A stretch of 64,000 nt of DNA from Macrosoma leucophasiata (Eukaryota > Arthropoda > Insecta > Lepidoptera > Hedylidae), in assembly GCA_036365455.1 (NCBI GenBank), contig JAWQUS010000008.1, positions 16,785,501 to 16,849,500 on the forward strand, read 5' to 3'. Below the pieces are notes generated by a model. The model saw only the letters and a program-made list of their open reading frames with translations. It had not been told where the DNA came from and did no database searches. The position numbers and the translations under genes are program-made. How positions within the stretch are numbered: the stretch's first letter is position 1; each line of letters begins with the position of its first letter. Of the stretch, positions 57,301 through 64,000 are shown piece after piece.

Positions 57301-60300
57301 AACGAATGCAAAACCGTGGAAATCGGTTCGTGCGTTCTGGAGTTATAGCGTCAGGAAGAAAACCCCGACTTATTTTTATATTATAGATAGTGTACCAAGT
57401 GGCGAGCCTGACTTCAGTGGACTCATTATCCCCGAAGCGCCGTACACATATGGCCCAGTAATCTACCACAGAGACAACACATTGGATCTCAAGGGTGGCA
57501 ACGCATCTGCATTTTGACCTCTAGGGGCCATCCGAATATCGAAATTGCTGTCGTCATTGTCATTCCCGTCGATGTTTATGTCTGGTCTTTGTGTAAGTGT
57601 CTATAGGCTGCAGTCATCACTTAACATCAATGTAAACTGCGTGCATGTTTTATCACAATCATCAAATTTAAAAAAAGCAAAAATAAATTCATTACTATTT
57701 AACCATTAGTCAATAAACCATTATTCTTAACTCTATCCTCTATATTCATATATCTTTAACCAGCTCTTTGTACAGTCAACAACACACAGTACATTGAGTA
57801 CAGTAATAGGTAGGCAAGGGTGTAATTTTTAAAATTCGATTACCAATATGGCGAGGACGTCGGCCGGTGTTTTATTCTCGACGCTAATGCCGTTGACCTC
57901 GATGACCTCGTCGCCCGCGTGGATCAGCCCCGAGCGGTCCGCGGCCCCACCGTGCATCACGCGGGCAATCACAATCTTCCCCGTCTCTTCATCCGTCTTT
58001 ATTGTTGCACCCTAACGCATCACCATCTCGTAAAATTGACATATCAAAACACATTGTCCAAATACGGCTGAGTGCGAACATTTCTCAGAATACTCATTTC
58101 AATAAATTTTAATAAGCTTAGACTTAGTTTTCATTGATATAGAATAAAGATTATAATGTATTTTACTACTATTTCCGATACTCCTAGCCTGAGTTGCACC
58201 AACATAATTGTCAAAGTTATTGTAACATTTCACATCCATCTCTAACCTTAACAGATTTCTTTAAGTGAGAGAAGGATGTGAAATGTGACAATAACTTTAT
58301 CTTTAACAAATATCTTGGTGCAACCCAGGCCCCTAGTGATGTCAGTATAGAACTTTCCATCATACCCTTAATGATATTATTCATCATCAGCATACAGAAT
58401 CTGGATTACAAAAGTAAAAGTACAAAATATGATTGTTTCATCACTAAGAAGCTAAATTATCATGTTTGTCTATTAGCTACTGATATAGGTGTTATTATGC
58501 TATTTAATATAAAATATAATTTAATTTTAATGTTAATGTTCACACAAAGCCAAAACTCCCTGGCAGGTGGACATTTACACAAGTTCCCATACACATCATC
58601 CATGCAAGTTTCAGATAGTACAAACAAAATAAAGGTAGGTATACAAGTGGCTAATGATTTGATTTATAGGATTCATGGGATTTATGTTATGTGTTTGTAT
58701 TAAATTTAAAAAAAAAATGCAAAATATGCAATTCATAAAAACTGAAAATAACTCAAGCAATGTGTATTGTGTGATGTCAATAATATTTGGAAAAATCAAA
58801 AATCAAATTAAAAGGACAAATTAATCACAATACATATTGCAACGACATCTAGAGATAGCAGCTAATGAACATTAATTCATGTTGCCTGAGGTACTAGGAC
58901 GAAAATGTGAAATTAATAAAAAATACATAAATAACTGAGGTTTAATCAAATAGGTATTATAATAAACAAAAGCGGACAGCTAGCAACATAATTATTACAA
59001 AATATACACTTACCACTATAGGCTCTGCACTCTGAGCTCCACCCTTTCAATGAAAAATAAATCTTGAATATCCCCTAGTATCATTATCATAAAACCATAG
59101 AAGTATCTTGTGGATTTTTTTTAATAATACGAGTATGTGACTTTGAGAATTGTATAATTTAGATTGAATAAGTATATTAAAATTGTGTTTAACTACAATA
59201 TTAATAATCCAATGTAAAAATGTTTTTATTTCATAATACACAAACATAATAATATGTAAATCATGAAAGATCAATAAATATGTACTTATATATTTTAAAG
59301 CTTACATAAAGTGATAAATATTAATTTCAAGTTTCATATGAAGTGCCGTAGCTGCTATTTCTAAATGAATTATTTTGTTTTTATAAATATAACATAATAA
59401 TGTTATTGATAGATCTAAAAAGTATATCAATTATGATATTATCACACTACAAGCCAAATACATACCAATGGTTCATCACTTTTTACTAATTGAACTATTT
59501 TAACAGTCTCTTCTTCATCATCAACATCCAGAGGAATATCTGGCAAGTGAGGGTAATAATCTTTTTGGGCAACTGCATCATGGGTGCAGAGTATTGCCTG
59601 GAACATCAAATGCAACATATTACTATATCTTGTAAGTTAACATCACACTTGCTCCAGCTTATACATGTCAAGGAATTTCTAGCAGCCTATAGATTTATTT
59701 ATGTTTTAAAGGTGGCAAATAAGCATGCAGTTCACATTGATGTTAAGTGATGACTGCAGCCTATAGACATCTACACAAAAACCAAACGTCAAAATGCAGA
59801 TGTGTTGCCACCCCTGAGAGCTTAGGCATTGTGTCTCTGTGATAATTTTAATTACCATTTAACCGGAACACGATAGTGTTGAACACTACCATTTAGCGGC
59901 AGATTGTTTAGCGGCAGATTGATATAAATTCAAATTCAAATTATAGCAATAACATTTATAATATGTAAATATTTTAGTACTCCACCCTAAAGGTGCCTAA
60001 ACCTTATATAACCACATTCAAATTAAATGATGTAGGAGATAATGTATGGCCCCCTAATAACTATCACATAGACATAATAATTTAGTTCACAGGGGTAACT
60101 TATCTGTATTTTGACATCTGGTTTTTGTGTAGATGTCTTTAAGCTGCAGTCGTCACTTATCTTCCATGTGAACTGCGTGCTTGTTAGCCACCCTCGTTAC
60201 ATAAAAATAAAATATTCATTTTGAGCAAAACTGGGGCAAGGAGCTAATTATCTATACGCAAGTTACACACCTGAAAATGTGGCTTTTGTAGCAAAGACAA

Positions 60301-61211
60301 CAACTCCTGATATTCATTAGAAGGAGAGCCTACTTCACCAAACATTTCCAATACTTCCAAAGTTACTTGCATCGCATTCGAGAGTAAAGGATAAAATTTA
60401 TCATCTTTTCCTTTGGCCACAATCTTGTTATGAACCTGTACCAGTGCATGCAGCTGTTTTGACTGAAGTAATTCACTGAGAAAGGCTACATCTTCACCAC
60501 CTGATTGTACTTCTTTGAGTGAGGTTAGTAACCGGGTCAAAGCTATAAAGGAATTAATAATAATATCATATTATAAATTATATTAATTATCTATCAGCAG
60601 TTAGAGTTCCACTGGAGATGCTTCAAAATGATGTTTCTTCCAAATTGTGTCCTACAGTTAACAATTATATTGAATGAGATTTAGCTATCGTATGCTTGTT
60701 GTAATAGACAAAGAATAAGGCCTCAAGGCAAATCCAAAATCCAAACAGAGGATTTATTAACACTCAAGAGCCATAATTTTCTCATTATGATTTTTCATTG
60801 ATCTAACTATAGCTCTATCTGTATTGATTTTCCGGAATCGTTTAGAATATCTATTCAAGATTTTTCTCTGAACAAGCATTCTGAGGTTAGGTAAATTTGC
60901 TTTCAAGCACCTATAAGTAGGTACAACGTTTTGTAATCATCAGTGTAAGTTAAAATATAAATTTATTTTTACAGAATAGGAGTAGAGGAGTAATACCTTT
61001 TGTGCTTATCTTCCTGGCCCCAATTAAAGATACGCTATCATTAAGTATATCGTGAAAAAAAAATGTATTGTAATCTACGATATAGGTGTTTATTCTATGC
61101 ACTTTGCTTGAAATCATTGTAACTTGTCTTGTTTAGCAGGCAATTGGTTATTCTATAGCATAATAACTTTAGCGACATACCTGGATCCCAACTCTCAGAG
61201 GAACTATCCAT
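48192..61211 (-). CDS. vari: varicose-type MAGUK scaffold protein, whole coding region (11 exons)
   Basis: Eleven exons on the minus strand join in a single open frame of 594 codons plus stop: 61181-61211, 60271-60542, 59466-59597, 59014-59043, 57844-58011, 56836-57032, 55451-55566, 54847-55164, 50279-50449, 48913-49085 and 48192-48368. Every junction has GT-AG sites and matching phase. Domain order is L27 (about residues 11-110), PDZ (about 137-225), SH3 (about 236-305), a HOOK-like linker and a guanylate-kinase-like domain (about 388-590), which is the MPP/p55 MAGUK plan. The C-terminus WVPASWVQ resembles the WVPxSWV end of MPP2/MPP6 and fly Varicose. In Drosophila, Varicose is a cytoplasmic scaffold of pleated septate junctions needed for epithelial barrier and tracheal tube size; that role is inferred here by homology. 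The P-loop reads GAPGVGRN, with Arg in place of the kinase Lys, as expected of a catalytically dead MAGUK kinase fold. The first intron-bearing 5' UTR, if any, is not resolved. Confidence 0.93.
48913..49085 (-). CDS. vari: vari exon 10, guanylate-kinase-like domain
   Basis: The exon is 173 nt, from GTTGAAG|GTCGCG to TTCACT|GTGAGT. It encodes [19 protein letters not shown] and then [19 protein letters not shown], matching the central strands of the MAGUK kinase fold (VCVxxxxxQALKxLRT...PYIVFIRPP). It is GC-rich relative to flanking DNA and ends in phase 0. Confidence 0.94.
49120..49146. mobile_element. family G MITE, single end
   Basis: CGTGGTGCAACCCAGGCTAA matches one terminus. It lies in the vari intron just upstream of exon 10. 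Confidence 0.5.
49520..49690 (-). mobile_element. RTE-type LINE 3' end, reverse
   Basis: AAGACGTCCACTGCTAGACA, AAGCCTTCCCCAAAG and TGCCATAATCGCCACGCTTG are the inverse of the LINE tail and 3' UTR blocks. Confidence 0.55.
50279..50449 (-). CDS. vari: vari exon 9, guanylate-kinase-like domain
   Basis: The exon is 171 nt, from GTGTACAG|TCACAT to TTCCG|GTGAGT. It encodes [20 protein letters not shown] and then [27 protein letters not shown] and [27 protein letters not shown] are the GMP-binding-site-derived segments that serve as a peptide-binding surface in MAGUKs. The intron before it is about 4.4 kb and carries a mariner, a SINE and a local duplication. Confidence 0.94.
51045..51278 (-). mobile_element. 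second copy of the tRNA-core retroposon, core turned into a hairpin
   Basis: It has the same arms as the copy at 474-735 (shared GCATTAACACATGCTTGTGA and AAAGAAAAATGGAAAG) in reverse orientation, flanked by TGTATTAGGTAA and TGTATTAGATAA (11 of 12 match). Here the 5' half of the tRNA-like core is replaced by an inverted copy of its 3' half, giving a long hairpin around 51090-51170. It sits in the vari intron between exons 8 and 9. Confidence 0.7.
51606..51828. repeat. local duplication, unit 1
   Basis: CTCCACTAGTGGACGATAGG to CAATAAAAAGGAAGCTGCGC recurs as a direct copy at 52025-52234 with small indels and about 85-90 percent apparent identity by eye. Confidence 0.75.
51848..51985 (-). mobile_element. 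RTE-type LINE 3' remnant between the duplicated units
   Basis: ATCATCATCATTTCAACTTA and GACGTCCACGGGTGGACAAA are the inverse of an RTE tail. Confidence 0.5.
52025..52234. repeat. local duplication, unit 2
   Basis: This is the direct copy of 51606-51828. It lacks about 20 bp around the CCTATCGCTCAATCATC block. Confidence 0.75.
52289..52604 (-). mobile_element. tRNA-derived SINE, family B
   Basis: The head on the minus strand is GTCTCGGTAGCCTACTGGTA with B box TGGGTTCGAGGTCCCGGG. The body and tail match 26176-26490. Confidence 0.75.
52914..54192 (+). mobile_element. mariner transposon, nearly complete
   Basis: Inverted ends GGTTGGGGAAAAAGTCTTTT and AACTTTTTCCCCAACC are flanked by TA on both sides. 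The element is 1,279 bp, the usual mariner size, with one transposase frame. It lies in the vari intron between exons 8 and 9, on the opposite strand to vari. Confidence 0.92.
53090..54118 (+). pseudogene. mariner transposase with two nonsense codons
   Basis: The frame is intact over 342 codons except TGA at 53117 (codon 10) and TAA at 53765; both look like single C-to-T changes. It has a helix-turn-helix N-terminal region, [10 protein letters not shown], the catalytic motifs IIGDEKW and HHDNARPH, and [13 protein letters not shown] with 34 residues between the last two aspartates (D,D34D). The element is inactive as written but recently so. Confidence 0.9.
54212..54381 (+). mobile_element. 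Lep1-like Helitron
   Basis: It starts TCTATACTAATATTATAAGG and ends GCGAATCCGGGGCGAGCCGC then TAG; 170 bp with TC...CTAG ends. Confidence 0.75.
54847..55164 (-). CDS. vari: vari exon 8, HOOK linker and guanylate-kinase P-loop
   Basis: The exon is 318 nt, from TTCTCAG|GCAAGC to CCAT|GTGAGT. A variable Ser/Thr/Pro/Cys-rich linker (about residues 317-350) is followed by [30 protein letters not shown] and then [23 protein letters not shown] is the conserved strand before the kinase-like domain. The P-loop Lys is replaced by Arg and the following Ser by Asn, so nucleotide phosphorylation is not expected. Confidence 0.93.
55451..55566 (-). CDS. vari: vari exon 7, second half of SH3
   Basis: The exon is 116 nt, from ATCGCAG|GTGGCA to GGATG|GTAAGG. 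It encodes [20 protein letters not shown] and then [23 protein letters not shown] and AGLIPS are the ligand-face tryptophans and the final SH3 strand. The downstream basic/glutamine-rich stretch is the start of the SH3-GK hinge. Confidence 0.93.
55671..55826. mobile_element. family G MITE, full-length
   Basis: TTAAGTCTGGGTTGCACCAA and TCGTGGTGTAACCCAGGCTA are the ends; the inner arms TAACATTTCACATCC-like extend the palindrome. It lies in the vari intron between exons 6 and 7. Confidence 0.75.
56354..56795. mobile_element. family G MITE split by a SINE
   Basis: TTAAGCCTGGGTTGCACCAA at the left and TATCTTGGTGCAGCCCAGAC at the right are the MITE ends. They are separated by the insert at 56391-56753. 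Confidence 0.7.
56391..56753 (-). mobile_element. family C SINE-like insert with 9-bp duplication
   Basis: TTACAATAA at 56382-56390 and 56754-56762 marks the insertion. The 363-bp body is the inverse of the repeat at 34236-34556. It is younger than the MITE it sits in. Confidence 0.75.
56836..57032 (-). CDS. vari: vari exon 6, end of PDZ and first half of SH3
   Basis: The exon is 197 nt, from ATTATAG|CAAAGC to TATTG|GTAAGT, ending in phase 2. [11 protein letters not shown] completes the last PDZ strand. [19 protein letters not shown] opens the SH3 with the ALFNYD motif and the insert [18 protein letters not shown] characteristic of MAGUK SH3 domains. The intron interrupts the SH3 tryptophan codon. 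Confidence 0.93.
57201..57391 (-). mobile_element. Helitron-like repeat, reverse
   Basis: CTAGCAGTTGCCCGCGGCTT at one end and TTATATTATAGATAG at the other fit a reversed Lep1-like copy. GGTTCGTGCGTTCTGGAGTT lies inside. Confidence 0.6.
57485..57655 (-). repeat. family A repeat, reverse partial copy
   Basis: GGTGGCAACGCATCTGCATT to CTGCGTGCATGTTTTATCAC, with a short unrelated insert. Confidence 0.6.
57844..58011 (-). CDS. vari: vari exon 5, PDZ core
   Basis: The exon is 168 nt, phase 0 to 0, from GTTAG|GGTGCA to ATATTG|GTAATC. It encodes [20 protein letters not shown] and then [22 protein letters not shown], the classical PDZ core: the GLGF-equivalent loop, the [14 protein letters not shown] turn and the EVNG strand. 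It is distinctly GC-richer than its introns, as a conserved coding exon should be. Confidence 0.94.
58196..58330. mobile_element. family G MITE, full-length
   Basis: AGCCTGAGTTGCACCAACAT and ATATCTTGGTGCAACCCAGG are the ends, with inverse inner arms around AACATTTCACATCC. It lies in the vari intron between the microexon and the PDZ exon. Confidence 0.75.
59014..59043 (-). CDS. vari: vari microexon (10 residues) in the PDZ ligand loop
   Basis: This 30-nt, phase 0 to 0 exon has acceptor TTGAAAG|GGTGGA and a consensus donor GTG|GTAAGT. It encodes [10 protein letters not shown]. Inclusion gives [18 protein letters not shown] and skipping gives EPL-GATIK, so both forms keep the frame and a GATIK-containing loop. 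Because of the length and position it is likely to be alternatively spliced. That is inference; no transcript evidence is available here. Confidence 0.7.
59466..59597 (-). CDS. vari: vari exon 3, end of L27 and lead into PDZ
   Basis: The exon is 132 nt, phase 0 to 0, with acceptor TGTTCCAG|GCAATA and donor CCATTG|GTATGT. It encodes [19 protein letters not shown], the end of the second L27 helix bundle, then an acidic linker [21 protein letters not shown]. The last residues EPL are the start of the PDZ carboxylate-binding loop, which normally continues GATIK in the exon at 57844-58011. Confidence 0.92.
59692..59930 (+). repeat. family A repeat
   Basis: TTATGTTTTAAAGGTGGCAA to ACACTACCATTTAGCGGCAG, then a duplicated TTTAGCGGCAGATTG. 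It lies in the vari intron between exons 2 and 3. Confidence 0.7.
60085..60205 (-). repeat. family A repeat, reverse 5' part
   Basis: AGATGTCTTTAAGCTGCAGT to TTGTTAGCCACCCTCGTTAC, just downstream of vari exon 2. Confidence 0.6.
60271..60542 (-). CDS. vari: vari exon 2, L27 region
   Basis: The acceptor is TTTATAG|CTTTGACC and the donor TTTTCAG|GTGTGT; the exon is 272 nt. It encodes residues 11-101, including [18 protein letters not shown] and [15 protein letters not shown]. These are leucine-rich amphipathic helices with the spacing of L27 domains, which heterodimerise with L27 domains of partner scaffolds. It joins exon 3 in phase 0. Confidence 0.92.
61181..61211 (-). CDS. vari: vari exon 1 (start codon)
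   Basis: The ATG lies at 61211-61209 and the 31-nt coding part encodes [10 protein letters not shown], then ends G|GTATGT. Phase 1 joins to the next exon to give Ala. The acidic/serine start followed at once by the L27 helix fits MPP-family N-termini. I chose this ATG because the next exon, read upstream of its acceptor, closes at once. The upstream 5' UTR extends toward the palindromic element at 61487-61936; no TATA box was identified. Confidence 0.85.
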
Positions 61212-61486
61212 ATTCACATAATTTAGATGCTACCACAAATTTTCAATAAATCCTTATAAACCGTCTAATATGCACATAGTCAAAATACTGATTAGACACA
61301 TTTTACTGGAATTATCACTTCAATTTATCATTGAAAAGTATTAAAATGAATGCCTATTTATAGCATTTGATACATTTAACAGAGATATTTAAGCACATAA
61401 TCATAATGTTAATCAAGCCTGTAAAAATTCTTTGAGATTTTTTCTAAAAAGAACATGACATGACGTTTCGACTTTCGTTTCGATAC

Positions 61487-61936
61487 CAGTGTTGTTGCAA
61501 TAGTAATAGTCTATCGATAGTATTGTGAACTATCGTGACCTCGAAAAAATTGTCGATAGCGCGATAGTATTATCGAAAATATCGCCATGCTGCAATACTA
61601 TCGATACTATCGATAGTTTCGATAGTATACTATCGATAGTATCGATAGTTTCGATAGTATCGATACTAGCTAGTAACTATACTAGCTTCGATAGTATCGA
61701 TATTTTCGATAGTATCGATACTATCGATACTATTGACCTTATTGACTATTGTTTATAACAATACTATCGATATTTTCGATACTATTGATCTTTGGCAATA
61801 GTATTGCTTATTATTAACTATCGATAGTATCGATAGTATTGCAGCATGGCGATATTTTCGATAGTACTATCGCGCTATCGACTATTTTTCGAGGTCAACT
61901 ATCGATAGCGCAACTATCGATTGTTTAGCAACACTG
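61487..61936. mobile_element. palindromic element packed with ATCGAT motifs
   Basis: The ends CAGTGTTG/CAACACTG are flanked by GATAC on both sides (61482-61486, 61937-61941). Inner arms of more than 100 bp pair (ATCGCCATGCTGCAATACTA with its inverse TAGTATTGCAGCATGGCGAT). By eye at least a dozen ATCGAT cores occur, most as TATCGATA. CAGTGTTG ends suggest a hAT-type origin, but the 5-bp duplication does not fit hAT. It ends about 275 bp upstream of the vari ATG. Confidence 0.8.
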
Positions 61937-61941
61937 GATAC

Positions 61942-63895
61942 GATCGCCACTCAATCGTTCATTGTCGAACAATATTGAACAAATTCATTACGAACGAATG
62001 AATGACAAGAAAAACGAATAGAGACATAGAGATGACAGAGACGATTCTTGTGCGATTATCATAATCGATTGATAATTTTTTTCCACGATATTCCTGGGGT
62101 AAAGGTACATATATGCACCATCGTGCACTAGGGTACTAAGTACTAAGGGGAGCCAAGTTGACTGTTAATTAAGCAAGTTCGCGGCGACATATATACTAAA
62201 CACTTGTTTTTTTATCAAGATTAAAATAAGCAGGAACTATATTACCATATTAAACTACCTACTAAAGCAACATTAACTTGTTAATGTTTTTTTTACTCTT
62301 TGGGTACTGGGCTAGATTAGTACATAAACTAGGGAGGGATGTAACTATAGGTTCAGCAAGACTAGTACTAAAACAACAATAAAATTACTAGATTGTAAAG
62401 CCATAGCCTCAAATAAAAGCCGCCAGAATAGTCTGTTCGTGAATGCCAGGTTTTATTTGCATTAGATCGGGTAACACTGAAGTAGGTAATCAAGTGGATT
62501 TTGTACATATAATACACAAAAGTTATAAGTATACTTATGTACTGACGGGTTTGTGAATGTGTGTTTTTGGGTGAGTACGGTGAGTTTGATTACGATTTGT
62601 TTTATTTTCACGACTCAAATTTAATTAAATGATTTTATACTTATGAAAATATTGAATTATAAATTAAAATAAGCATGATAGCAAACCGGCAAAAGCTATG
62701 TATGACAATACGTATGTGACAATGGCGCTAGTGTTAAGAAGATCGATAGTGAGAAAGTTCTTTCTTTACAATGAATTTAACACGATAACGAATACGAACA
62801 TTAATGTTTACGTATAATGAATTACCTTGTCTGTTTCGCTACAGTTATATTACGAAGAGAATTTTTTATTTATAGGTATGAAACTAACTAAAAGTCTTAG
62901 TGCGTGTTTTTGGATGAAGCTATTTAAAACGATGATGAACAAATAGAAAAAGGGTTCGTAGATATGCACAAATACACTATTACCGTGTAAAGAAATAAGA
63001 TTTTTATCTGTGTGCAATGTACAAATAATTTCCTTTAAGATTCTGTTTCGAAGCATGTAAAGATAACATTGACTTTTAATCTCCATTTCATATCAAAATT
63101 AACGCAACCAACTTTGGATAAGCATCTGCTACATGACCCTTCCGCTTAAAAGATAGGAATAACCCATATTTAACAATAACAAGAGAGCCCGCTTTCTGTT
63201 AGACTTTTACTTGTACATATTATTATCACAAGCTATAAATATATTAATGAATATGTTATATATTGTTTGAATATTGTGTAAATATAAATAATAGGATTAT
63301 ATTAGAAGTTAGCTGTTACCAGGCAGGATTATTATATCTTTTGAAAGCAACTAGCTCCTCAATATTCGAGTATTCAATGTTTATAGATGTCACTTCTTCA
63401 TTATTTTATGTATTAAATGCACAGTCTACTGTAGGTCCATGTGACTTACTGCCTCATTTTCAATCTATTCTCATAATATTTATTTTACACAATATTTTTC
63501 TGTTTCTTTTTTACCAATTTATCATTCACATCATTTAACTATAAATATATATTTTCTGAATGTATTTAAATCAAGTAGGTAATTACCCTCAATCCAATGT
63601 AACTTGTGCACTTTAAACCGAATGATAAGGTTATCATGTTATAGTGTTTTCCAACAAACATTGTTATAATTTCTTCTCTGGTAATCTGTCGGGCCGGAAG
63701 AGAAATATGACAATTGAGTTCTTATTGTTTGTGTACCAATATCGGTCCAACTGCGGCCTTACGAGAAATAACTCAAATAATAATTATTATAGAAATAAGA
63801 CTTTTTAAAAGGAAGATAGGTAAGTATATATTAGATCAATCCCATATTTTATATATTTTTCAACAAACTAATATGCAGAACTAACCCAATAAATA
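61942..63895. other. upstream of vari, no gene seen
   Basis: AT-rich DNA. A GGGTGAGTACGGTGAG motif at about 62570 resembles a plus-strand donor, but no exon could be defined. Confidence 0.35.
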
Positions 63896-63898
63896 TTG

Positions 63899-63937
63899 CC
63901 TACCCCGTTAGGGACCTGGCGTGAAGATACATAGGTA
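63899..63937 (-). repeat. SINE tail, family D
   Basis: TACCCCGTTAGGGACCTGGC and GTGAAGATAC, the inverse of the 12.3-kb copy. Confidence 0.6.
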
Positions 63938-64000
63938 CATACATGTATGCCAAACATATTGTTATTAAATATCAAAATGAAATTATGTAATTATGGTGAT

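Noticed and set aside
58278..58703. 141-codon plus-strand open frame
   Set aside because: It lies in a vari intron, starts inside a MITE, has AT-driven composition (Ile/Asn/Lys/Tyr) and resembles no family.
61525..61758. 77-codon frame of repeated SIDTIDS/SIVSIV units
   Set aside because: It is a translation of the ATCGATA palindrome and carries no protein signal.

Overview
The window is AT-rich, intron-rich animal DNA, most likely from a moth or butterfly (Lepidoptera). The grounds are an insect-type gene content on the minus strand (a MAGUK of the Varicose/MPP2-MPP6 class), small exons with canonical GT-AG junctions, and a dense set of interspersed repeats that I recognise as typical of Lepidoptera: Lep1-like Helitron fragments ending in CTAG, RTE-type LINE tails, a Penelope-like fragment, a mariner, and many MITEs and SINEs. 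No bacterial, viral or CRISPR-like content was seen. Layout, left to right. 1-10.2 kb is mostly intergenic or intronic repeat-rich DNA with a small orphan ORF (3868-4023) and a weak exon candidate (8715-8776). At 10.25-10.5 kb a sharply CpG-rich block carries a first coding exon on the minus strand (MSGGRRKLSFLGFAPQ, then a GT donor), so an unidentified gene starts here and runs left, mostly out of view. From 24.5 to 35.1 kb lies an unidentified minus-strand gene that I reconstructed from exon phases: a signal-peptide exon (34837-35137), a thrombospondin type-1 repeat (TSR) exon (32846-33058) and four further exons (30867, 28446, 25942, 24624 downward) that join in frame to a stop at 24532. 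The TSR exon is phase 1-1 but its last full codon is TAA, one base before the donor, so it acts as a truncating or alternative end. 35-48 kb has no recognised gene. From 61.2 kb down to 48.2 kb is an apparently complete varicose gene on the minus strand: 11 coding exons, 594 residues, L27-PDZ-SH3-HOOK-guanylate-kinase-like, including a 30-nt microexon placed in the PDZ carboxylate-binding loop. A 450-bp palindromic element packed with ATCGAT/TATCGATA motifs sits about 275 bp upstream of its start codon. The two best-defined genes point the same way. Varicose is an intracellular septate-junction scaffold by homology, and the TSR locus encodes a predicted secreted protein, so no joint pathway can be claimed. 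Most of the remaining structure is mobile DNA. Notable items are a nearly intact mariner with two nonsense codons inside a vari intron, a Penelope 3' fragment flanked by inverted repeats, a recurrent small MITE present five times within 47-58 kb, and a set of elements with a tRNA-like core between inverted arms and 12-bp target duplications. All exon calls rest on reading splice sites and phase by eye, without transcripts or database search.
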